A stretch of 64,000 nucleotides of DNA from Ornithodoros turicata. Lineage: Eukaryota > Arthropoda > Arachnida > Ixodida > Argasidae. The notes beneath the pieces are model-generated. The model was not told the DNA's origin and did no database searches. It saw only the letters and a list, made by a program, of their open reading frames with translations. The stretch covers positions 140,928,376 through 140,992,375 of the forward strand of contig NC_088201.1 of the NCBI RefSeq assembly GCF_037126465.1, read 5' to 3'. The position numbers and the translations under genes are program-made. Of the stretch, positions 24,235 to 32,229 are shown piece after piece (position 1 is the stretch's first letter; each line of letters begins with the position of its first letter).

Positions 24235-25260
24235 CGCGGCAGGCGGCGCTCGGGTGGAGGCTCTTACCGGTGGGCGGAGCGTGGCCGGAGGGTTGCGTGC
24301 GCGCTTACCCGCTCACATTTTTCAGCCTGGGCCGACTTCTTTCATCATTTCTCAATCTGTGTCGAATTCAATCGCAATTTTCCCCCCGCTACAACAGGTG
24401 TGCAGTAGGCAGTTTACATGCAAAGGATAGCCATACACAAAAGTACAAGTGAAAATATATTTATTAAAGTCATTAGTGTCAGGAATTATGATATGACTCT
24501 GTGTGAAGGAGAAAAACCCAGCCAAAAAATCTGAAGCAGAAGAAACACAATACGTGTAACAAAGATTATACTTATTACAGGTATGATGCAATAGCATTGA
24601 AGGGGTATCACACATCACACACAATATTTTTTATTAGTGGTAATCACGCGTTTTCAATTAAGCAGAAGGGATAGCACATTTAATCAAAGAAGATATTTTT
24701 AATCCATATGATTACAATCAAAATTACAAGTTTTATTATAAAAAGTCTCACATTTTTTCAGCCTGGGCAGGCTTCTTTCGTCATTTTTCAATCTGCGCCG
24801 AATTTTTTCGCGACTTTTTTCCCATGCGCGACATGCGGAGCTCGGGTAGAGGGCTGCTGTGGTGGGCGGAGCGTGGCCTGAGGGTTGCGTGCGCGCTTAC
24901 CCACTCACATTTTTCAGCCTGGGCCGACTTCTTTCATCATTTCTCAATCTGTGTCGAATTCAATCGCAATTTTCTCCCCGCTACAACAGGTGTGCAGTAG
25001 GCAGTTAACATGCAAAGGATAGCCATACACAAAAGTACAAGTGAAAATATATTTATTAAAGTCATTAGTGTCAGGAATTATGTTATGACTCCGTGTGAAG
25101 GAGAAAAACTCAGTCAAAAATCTGATGCAATAGCATTGAAGGGGTATTTTATTAGTGATAATCACGAAAGTTTTCAATTAAGCAGAAGGAGTAGCACATT
25201 TTTAATCAAAGAATATATTTTTAATCAATACGATTACTAACAAATTAAAAGTTTTATTAT
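24235..25260. repeat. Direct duplication of the terminal region, left arm
   Basis: About 24254-24540 and 24840-25130 are nearly the same sequence, offset by about 598 bp. Each starts with GTGGGCGGAGCGTGGCC, then GGGTTGCGTGCGCGCTTACC, an iteron-like motif, CGCTACAACAGGTGTGCAGT and a long AT-rich tail. The mirror image lies in the right arm (about 34075-35098). Tandem copying of the terminus happened before, or was copied to, both arms. Confidence 0.8.
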
Positions 25261-25905
25261 AAAAAGTCTAACATGACAACCATAGCGGAGTTTTAATTAC
25301 ATAGTTCTAATATGTAACTTCATGCGCAACAGCTAATATTCCATTATGATACATTTAATCAAAGAATATATTTTTAATCAATACGATTACTATCAAATTA
25401 AAAGTTTTATTATAAAAAGTCTAACATGACCACCATAGTGGAGCTTTATTTACAAGTGCCGATAGATGTATATGAACAGCAGAGAACATGGAAGACCATG
25501 GGACACGAACACAAGAGGAAATAAAATCTATAACACTACATTGGTTAATCAAAACAACAGAGGAGGAGACTATCATTTTAACTATCATAAAATCATCCTC
25601 GTGACTTCCCCATACAAACCTTACTTTGTTTTATGAATCCAACACAGAAAATACATTAAAAAATGAACTTCACCACATAGCGCGCTCCTAGTCAACAACC
25701 AGCTCTAATAATATCTGTCCTGATTTGTTGAAGACTGGAGGCGTACACTTATGATTGTACACACTGGACTGACTTCTTTGGCTATTTTTCAGCCTGGGCC
25801 GGATTCATTCGCATTTTTTTCATGCGGCGCGCAAGTATAGTGGCATGCAAACTGACAACATCGGACCACATCTTTGGCGATTTTTCACCCTGGGACGACT
25901 TCGTT
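24316..25905. repeat. Iteron-like motif, left arm
   Basis: TTTTTCAGCCTGGGCCGACT, the complement of the motif in the older element, occurs near 24316, 24757 (variant), 24909, 25785 and 25880 (variant), often followed by TTCTTTC and a weaker second half. The right arm has the mirror set near 33430-35017. Subterminal iterons are typical of protein-binding ends of transposons and of viral replication origins; the role here is inferred. Confidence 0.6.
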
Positions 25906-26130
25906 CGCAATTTTTGTCAGGTGGTGTGTGTATCAAAATTAAAAGTTTTATTATAAAAAGTCTAACATGAGTAACCTAGCGGAGTTTTAATTACAAAGTT
26001 CTAATATGTAACTTCAAGAACAATAGATAATATTCCATTATGACACATTTAATCAAAGAAAATATTTTTAATCACTATGATTACAATCAAAATTAAAAGT
26101 TTTATTATAAAAAGTCTAACATTATTATAT
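24736..26130. repeat. Repeated AT-rich units, left arm
   Basis: AAAGTTTTATTATAAAAAGT followed by CTAACAT occurs near 25248, 25404, 25944 and 26096, with a variant near 24733, each followed by a related stretch ending in a GGAGYTTTA-type block. Two larger blocks (25440-25740 and 26150-26480) with GAACAGCAGAGAAC and CCATGGGACACGAACAC-like words are also copies of each other. The mirror set lies in the right arm. Confidence 0.7.
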
Positions 26131-26599
26131 GTGAGCACCATAGCAGAGTTTTATTTACAAATTTCTAATAGGTATAGTTAATTGTGAACAGCAGAGAACC
26201 TGGAAGACCATGAGACACGAACACGAGAGGAAATAAAATCTATAACAATACATTGGTTAATCAAAAACAACAGAGGAGGAGACTATCATTTTTAACTATC
26301 ATAAAATCATCCTCGTGACTTCCCCATACAATTTTCATTCTAAGAGACACTACAAACCTTACTTTGTTTTATGAATTCAACACAGAAAATATATTAAAAA
26401 ATGAACTTCACCACATAGCACACTCAGCCAACAATCAGCTCTAATAATATCTGCCCTGATTTGTTGAAGACGGGAGGCGTACACCTGACAGTTATGAACA
26501 TTTTCGAGCGCAATAGGGAAGATTATTCCAACATTACACAATTAATCAATTTCTTATTAAGTAAACAGCATAGACATATGGAAATAATGAGAAAAACGA

Positions 26600-27105
26600 T
26601 CAACAGCTAATAGAGAACCAAAACACATCACATAAACAACAGACAGCTGCAGGCAAATAAATGAAAAAAGAATCTATCAAAACGATCAACATGCACAAAT
26701 GAATGGCAGAGAAACACTTTGAACGGCACATGACGAATAATTTAATACAGCACAGAGCTAACGCTGAATAGCAGAGAAACAATCTAAACGGCGCATCTGC
26801 CAACGTGTAAACAACAGACAGGAAAATATTACTGAAACAGATAATAGAGAGCCAAAATCCAACACGTAAACAAGAGGTACACAAAGGATAAATAGTTGAA
26901 GAACAATCTAACAAAACAAGAAACATGCACGGATGAATAGCAGAGAAACACTCTAAACGGTGCATCTACCAACGGTAAACAACAGACACATGCAGGAAAA
27001 TAATTGAAAAAGAATCAATCAGAACGATAAACATGCACGGATGAATAGCAGAGAAACACTTTGAACGATGTATCTGCCAACATGTAAACAACACACCGGA
27101 AAATA
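26600..27105. repeat. Minisatellite-like block, left arm
   Basis: Several diverged units of about 90-130 bp contain ATGCACGGATGAATAGCAGA, GAAACACT and CCAACGTGTAAACAACAGAC. The mirror block is at 32230-32735. A 121-codon minus-strand frame (26600-26965, and its mirror 32370-32735) stays open only because the repeat unit has few stops; its translation repeats CFSAIHPCMF. I do not regard it as a gene. Confidence 0.7.
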
Positions 27106-27161
27106 ATAGCAAACATTACAATTTGAAATAATATATCTTTTGAACTATCATAAAATCAACA

Positions 27162-27509
27162 TTGCGAGCTAACAATATCCTACTCAGGCACTATAAACAT
27201 TACCTTGACAGAGTTATTCAAACACACACCACAGCTATACTTTCCACAGTACAACCAGACTCGAGACACGGTGGGGTCACTCTCTCCATCTATGCAGACC
27301 GGTGGGGTCACTCTCTCCATCTATACAGCCCCAAAAGCGGGGAACCCGTTGTCAATCTGCGGGGTGGGGAAATCCTCTCCCTTTTTCAAATTCTTTCCTC
27401 CAAAAAAGGAAATATTCTTAGGACCGGTGTACAGAGGCGAGATTTTTTATTGATCGCAAATAGACATTGGAATTATTCGACTCTCAAGAACACAATAAGA
27501 ACCCTATAA
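27162..27509 (+). CDS. Small ORF in the palindrome's left arm, function unknown
   Basis: 115 codons, mirrored by 121 codons at 31808-32173. A 31-bp tandem duplication (27269-27299 and 27300-27330) lies inside, and another frame (27205-27453) is open over the same DNA, so I cannot say which frame was once coding. No domain recognised. Weak evidence for a gene. Confidence 0.25.
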   Translation: MRANNILLRHYKHYLDRVIQTHTTAILSTVQPDSRHGGVTLSIYADRWGHSLHLYSPKSGEPVVNLRGGEILSLFQILSSKKGNILRTGVQRRDFLLIANRHWNYSTLKNTIRTL

Positions 27510-27739
27510 AAAAAAAATCTAAGAATAGACTTTCTAAGCAAACGAGAAAATATTATCGGTGCAAACAATACTCAACGAGAAACGTTGCATTTAATGTATT
27601 TCAGATCAGACACAACTATTAGGCAATCATTATTCTCAACTCACAAAATATCAATCGAGTGATCATCTGAAACAAAGTCAAAAGCAGTAATTAATTTAGG
27701 CAAACATTTTTCATAATCACACAGCGCAAATATACATCA

Positions 27740-27985
27740 CAGAAACATGTCTTTTTTCATTCAGGACCCACTAGTGGAAACGAAGTGAGAGCGTTCCCGT
27801 ACACATTCGGCAAGGTTACGCCCGCGGGGAGTAGGGGAATCCAAACAATGGTCTCGGTATACAAAGCCATAAAATCGCTCCTACAAGTCAAGTTAGGGAA
27901 GGAGGGTCTCTTGCGCTGTCTTGTACATAGAATCACTGAAAGCAAACGTTTTTCCTTTACACATCACATCTTTTTTGTAAATTGA
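27740..27985 (+). CDS. Small ORF in the left arm, function unknown, possible exon
   Basis: An open frame reads through FPYTFGKVTPAG and YKAIKSLLQVKLGKEGLLRC to a stop at 27985. It has no ATG at its start; instead TTTTTTCATTCAG lies just upstream, which looks like a 3' splice acceptor. The mirror copy at 31357-31557 differs by one residue in the region I compared (H to R). The segment is missing from the older element. The pattern of aromatic/small residues then LG-x-EGLLRC is faintly like the arthropod DM4/DM12 family, but I would not name it on that. Confidence 0.3.
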   Translation, partial: QKHVFFHSGPTSGNEVRAFPYTFGKVTPAGSRGIQTMVSVYKAIKSLLQVKLGKEGLLRCLVHRITESKRFSFTHHIFFVN

Positions 27986-28073
27986 CTTTCATAATTCTAA
28001 CGTCAGGTGGAAGATTACGAACCTGATAATAAAATTTTAATAAATAAAATTAGCACCAATATGACTTAATTAA

Positions 28074-28556
28074 ATGTCGAGGCGCACTACAAAACAGAAC
28101 AGACAACTGATATACATTGAAGAGATGGACAGATTTTGTACTCGTTACCATTCGTCATGGGAGGACCTGATAAAAAGTTGCTTCGAAAAGGAAGAGCCGC
28201 GAAACGATTCATTTATCGCTGCATTTCAATACGTCCTAGACATGGTCGTATTCGGAGATATGGTGCAAATTATGGAGTTCAAGATGCGAGACATTGTATG
28301 TCGAATCTACAATAGTTATAAAAATATTTGCACGTCAACATCGGAAGGACCGTTTGGATTGATGGTGGAGTTTTTGAGGTTCGCTAACGAAGAATTGAAA
28401 TACACTAGACCAAACGTAATTGTAATCATTGCAATGGGCACTGCATTAATCAAGAAAGCAATCAGATCAAATTATCATATACAAGCAGTCTATATCGCAC
28501 GATTCATTACGGATTTGTTGAAATTACACCTAACGGTTGAAATGGAAAGTACATAA
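28074..28556 (+). CDS. Conserved 160-aa ORF of the palindromic element (left arm)
   Basis: The best coding candidate in the element: an intact ATG-to-stop frame, present in both arms here (mirror 30786-31268) and as broken copies in both arms of the older element. It is predicted to be all-helical, without a signal peptide and with no clear membrane segment. The stretch GPFGLMVEFLRFANEEL followed by a helix QAVYIARFITDLLKLHL is reminiscent of the BH1 helix pair of Bcl-2-like proteins (WGR-hydrophobic-F-A spacing). The Trp and Arg of the BH1 motif are not conserved, so this is only a lead. Other divergent helical proteins would look the same by eye. The start is fixed by a stop-rich upstream region. 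Confidence 0.5.
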   Translation: MSRRTTKQNRQLIYIEEMDRFCTRYHSSWEDLIKSCFEKEEPRNDSFIAAFQYVLDMVVFGDMVQIMEFKMRDIVCRIYNSYKNICTSTSEGPFGLMVEFLRFANEELKYTRPNVIVIIAMGTALIKKAIRSNYHIQAVYIARFITDLLKLHLTVEMEST

Positions 28557-28589
28557 AAATATCTTATCACGTGGTATATTCCACCCTAG

Positions 28590-28814
28590 AACCTCTACAC
28601 ATCTACTCATACAAAGAAAGGAAGCATCAATAAGAGATTGTATAAGTTCATCGCGACAAAGTGCAAGTTGTTGAAGCAATACAAACACGGCGACAACATA
28701 TCACCTGCCTTAATCAACGCTGGATTCAAGCGCCCAATAATCAGAATAAACTACCTGATGTCTTCGGAATTCATCAAGCAAGACAACAAACGCAAACTTC
28801 AGAGTTTGGAATAG
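28590..28814 (+). pseudogene. Second small ORF of the palindromic element, C-terminal part (left arm)
   Basis: 74 codons open after a TAG at 28587 and closed by TAG at 28812, with no early ATG. The reading is basic and lysine-rich (KRLYKFIATKCKLLKQYKHG, then SPALINAGFKRP). It begins where the older element's ORF at 9715-9897 ends, sharing HTKK. It starts 33 bp after the 160-codon ORF. I take it as the C-terminal half of a gene whose start was deleted here. Mirror copy at 30528-30752. Confidence 0.35.
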
Positions 28815-28914
28815 AATTGTAATTTATCAAAATAAACAAGTGTATAATTGAAATAATAATTGTATTCTTTGTCATCATTGTAATGTATCCTACACAGCGC
28901 AACGAAAGCAGCTT

Positions 28915-29190
28915 TTGATTAGATTGCTAAGGAGACACCACGTACAAGGATCTTCGCATGGAATCAGCGCTGGCAATCAAAGAGATTTTTACACGACCAC
29001 ACTCTATACAACACCGACGCCCGAAGGAAAGAATTGTAGAAGAATCGATAATAGAAATTTAGAGGCATGTTACATCAATATTTGCTTACAAAGAGGATCA
29101 CTAATATTTTGCGAAAGCTTATTTTACGAATTAAATTGCACAGTGTATATATTTTCTCAAACTATTGGACAGTTGACAATACTATATTGA
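28915..29190 (+). CDS. Small ORF near the centre of the left arm, function unknown
   Basis: 91 codons, mirrored at 30152-30427 with two residue changes (R to S, E to V). A second frame over the same DNA is also open for about 40 codons (TTYKDLRMESALAIKEIF), so the real frame is uncertain. No family recognised. Confidence 0.25.
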   Translation: MIRLLRRHHVQGSSHGISAGNQRDFYTTTLYTTPTPEGKNCRRIDNRNLEACYINICLQRGSLIFCESLFYELNCTVYIFSQTIGQLTILY

Positions 29191-29323
29191 AAGGAATCTA
29201 TTATCAAATGACGCGAAGGTGGAGTCTACAATTCTAATCATCATAACATGCGGTACACAATTCCAATAAGATTTTGGGAGAATCGAATCACACAACTGTC
29301 ATCAGAAATGTTTAATTGCTATA

Positions 29324-30017
29324 CGACGACGCGAGTGACCCTTTCTCCGAGTTTTAAGTAAATTTTGTTCGAAAAATATTCGTAACTTTTACTATCCACG
29401 TCGTGGAGAATTCACATTACGTTATAGAGTATATAGAAAACATCAATACACTCGATTAAATTCTTTGTCATCTCAAAAGAGTTCTTAAAACCTTCGCGTA
29501 TCAAAGTGAGCCAGCTAAAGCTGTGAAATTACGCTTTCTACAACTCAGTTCGTAAATTGCTGTAGCAGTTCAAATTTTAATTAAACACTTACTGATAGTC
29601 TCCACTGCTCCGGAATGTGATCTGATAAATTTTATCAATTAATGTACAAACAAATATCTTGTATACAATGTGTGACTATATAGACAGCTTTTTAATCTAC
29701 ATCTTAAAAAAAATTGTAAGAAAGAGTGTACAGTTTTGACTTTGAAAATTTAAACACGAACCTTTGGTGTTGGAGATTGCGTTTTGATTCATTATGAGCT
29801 AAAATCTTCTAAAATTAATGTATGTCCTTCCAATTGTAGTGCCTCATATGCCGTGACATATCGAATAGACTCGTAGTTTTTCAGTATGGCTAATTAAAAA
29901 CCTCGGGTACATTCTGTGAATTGAAGCTACGTTTATGTGTGCCGCTTTGGTTAAGTTTGCAAAAGGAATATTTACTTATTATAATTACATATCTTATGCA
30001 TAGTGCTCATCTTCATT
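29324..30017. other. Central spacer of the palindrome
   Basis: Unique 695-bp sequence between the arms. Its left half (29345-29660) aligns with the centre of the older element (10055-10375), sharing CGAGTTTTAAGTAAATTT and AATATT/TTTGTAACTTTTA-type blocks. No ORF of note. Being the conserved part of the loop, it may hold a promoter, origin or terminator, but nothing specific can be pointed to. Confidence 0.6.
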
Positions 30018-30151
30018 GTATAGCAATTAAACATTTCTGATGACAGTTGTGTGATTCGATTCTCCCAAAATCTTATTGGAATTGTGTGCCGCATGTTATG
30101 ATGATTACAATTGTAGACTCCACCTTCGCGTCATTTGATAATAGATTCCTT

Positions 30152-30427
30152 TCAATATAGTATTGTCAACTGTCCAATAGTTTGAGAAAATATATACACT
30201 GTGCAATTTAATACGTAAAATAAGCTTTCGCAAAATATTAGTGATCCGCTTTGTAAGCAAATATTGATGTAACATGCCTCTAAATTTCTATTATCGATTC
30301 TTCTACAATTCTTTCCTTCGGGCGTCGGTGTTGTATAGAGTGTGGTCGTGTAAAAATCTCTTTGATTGCCAGCGCTGATTCCATGCGAAGATCCTTGTAC
30401 GTGGTGTCTCCTTAGCAATCTAATCAA
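30152..30427 (-). CDS. Small ORF near the centre of the right arm (mirror of 28915-29190)
   Basis: Same 91-codon frame as the left-arm copy with two amino-acid differences. Function unknown; an alternative frame is also partly open. Confidence 0.25.
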   Translation of the reverse strand: MIRLLRRHHVQGSSHGISAGNQRDFYTTTLYTTPTPEGKNCRRIDNRNLEACYINICLQSGSLIFCESLFYVLNCTVYIFSQTIGQLTILY

Positions 30428-30527
30428 AAGCTGCTTTCGTTGCGCTGTGTAGAATACATTACAATGATGACAAAGAATACAATTATTATTTCAATTATAC
30501 ACTTGTTTATTTTGATAAATTACAATT

Positions 30528-30752
30528 CTATTCCAAACTCTGAAGTTTGCGTTTGTTGTCTTGCTTGATGAATTCCGAAGACATCAGGTAGTTTATTCTG
30601 ATTATTGGGCGCTTGAATCCAGCGTTGATTAAGGCAGGTGATATGTTGTCGCCGTGTTTGTATTGCTTCAACAACTTGCACTTTGTCGCGATGAACTTAT
30701 ACAATCTCTTATTGATGCTTCCTTTCTTTGTATGAGTAGATGTGTAGAGGTT
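30528..30752 (-). pseudogene. Second small ORF, C-terminal part (right arm)
   Basis: Mirror of 28590-28814, lying just downstream of the 160-codon ORF on the minus strand. It also lacks a start codon. Confidence 0.35.
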
Positions 30753-30785
30753 CTAGGGTGGAATATACCACGTGATAAGATATTT

Positions 30786-31268
30786 TTATGTACTTTCCAT
30801 TTCAACCGTTAGGTGTAATTTCAACAAATCCGTAATGAATCGTGCGATATAGACTGCTTGTATATGATAATTTGATCTGATTGCTTTCTTGATTAATGCA
30901 GTGCCCATTGCAATGATTACAATTACGTTTGGTCTAGTGTATTTCAATTCTTCGTTAGCGAACCTCAAAAACTCCACCATCAATCCAAACGGTCCTTCCG
31001 ATGTTGACGTGCAAATATTTTTATAACTATTGTAGATTCGACATACAGTGTCTCGCATCTTGAACTCCATAATTTGCACCATATCTCCGAATACGACCTT
31101 GTCTAGGACGTATTGAAATGCAGCGATAAATGAATCGTTTCGCGGCTCCTCCTTTTCGAAGCAACTTTTTATCAGGTCCTCCCATGACGAATGGTAACGA
31201 GTACAAAATCTGTCCATCTCTTCAATGTATATCAGTTGTCTGTTCTGTTTTGTAGTGCGCCTCGACAT
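30786..31268 (-). CDS. Conserved 160-aa ORF of the palindromic element (right arm)
   Basis: Intact mirror of the ORF at 28074-28556. The two differ at two residues (M to K in LD(M/K)VVFG; I to T in MRD(I/T)VC). Divergent transcription away from, or convergent towards, the centre would be set by the same regulatory sequence in both arms; here both copies read towards the central spacer. Confidence 0.5.
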   Translation of the reverse strand: MSRRTTKQNRQLIYIEEMDRFCTRYHSSWEDLIKSCFEKEEPRNDSFIAAFQYVLDKVVFGDMVQIMEFKMRDTVCRIYNSYKNICTSTSEGPFGLMVEFLRFANEELKYTRPNVIVIIAMGTALIKKAIRSNYHIQAVYIARFITDLLKLHLTVEMEST

Positions 31269-31356
31269 TTAATTAAGTCATATTGGTGCTAATTTTATTT
31301 ATTAAAATTTTATTATCAGGTTCGTAATCTTCCACCTGACGTTAGAATTATGAAAG

Positions 31357-31557
31357 TCAATTTACAAAAAAGATGTGATGTGTAAAGGAAAAACGTTTGC
31401 TTTCAGTGATTCTACGTACAAGACAGCGCAAGAGACCCTCCTTCCCTAACTTGACTTGTAGGAGCGATTTTATGGCTTTGTATACCGAGACCATTGTTTG
31501 GATTCCCCTACTCCCCGCGGGCGTAACCTTACCGAATGTGTACGGGAACGCTCTCAC
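31357..31557 (-). CDS. Small ORF in the right arm (mirror of 27740-27985)
   Basis: 66 codons, differing from the left-arm copy by H to R in the residues I compared. The upstream acceptor-like pyrimidine run is changed to an A-rich run on the plus strand (AAAAAAAAA near 31580), lengthening the tract. Confidence 0.3.
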   Translation of the reverse strand: MRAFPYTFGKVTPAGSRGIQTMVSVYKAIKSLLQVKLGKEGLLRCLVRRITESKRFSFTHHIFFVN

Positions 31558-31807
31558 TTCGTTTCCACTAGTGGGTCCTGAAAAAAAAAGTGATGTATAT
31601 TTGCGCTGTGTGATTATGAAAAATGTTTGCCTAAATTAATTACTGCATTTGACTTTGTTTCAGATGATCACTCGATTGATATTTTGTGAGTTGAGAATAA
31701 TGATTGCCTAATAGTTGTGTCTGATCTGAAATACATTAAATGCAACGTTTCTCGTTGAGTATTGTTTGCACCGATAATATTTTCTCGTTTGCTTAGAAAG
31801 TCTATTC

Positions 31808-32173
31808 TTAGATTTTTTTTTTTTTTGATAGGGTTCTTATTGTGTTCTTGAGAGTCGAATAATTCCAATGTCTATTTGCGATCAATAAAAAATTTCGCCT
31901 CTGTACACCGGTCCTAAGAATATTTCCTTTTTTGGAGGAAAGAATTTGAAAAAGGGAGAGGATTTCCCCACCCCGCAGATTGACAACGGGTTCCCCGCTT
32001 TTGGGGCTGTATAGATGGAGAGAGTGACCCCACCGGTCTGCATAGAGGGAGAGAGTGACCCCACCGTGTCTCGAGTCTGGTTGTACTGTGGAAAGTATAG
32101 CTGTGGTGTGTGTTTGAATAACTCTGTCAAGGTAATGTTTATAGTGCCTGAGTAGGATATTGTTAGCTCGCAA
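31808..32173 (-). CDS. Small ORF in the right arm (mirror of 27162-27509)
   Basis: 121 codons carrying the same 31-bp tandem duplication (32005-32067) as the left copy, with length differences in an A/T run at the end. No domain recognised. Confidence 0.25.
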   Translation of the reverse strand: MRANNILLRHYKHYLDRVIQTHTTAILSTVQPDSRHGGVTLSLYADRWGHSLHLYSPKSGEPVVNLRGGEILSLFQILSSKKGNILRTGVQRRNFLLIANRHWNYSTLKNTIRTLSKKKKI

Positions 32174-32229
32174 TGTTGATTTTATGATAGTTCAAAAGAT
32201 ATATTATTTCAAATTGTAATGTTTGCTAT

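Noticed and set aside
26600..26965. 121-codon ORF (and mirror 32370-32735) as a cysteine-rich secreted protein
   Set aside because: It lies on a minisatellite-like block and its translation simply repeats the unit.
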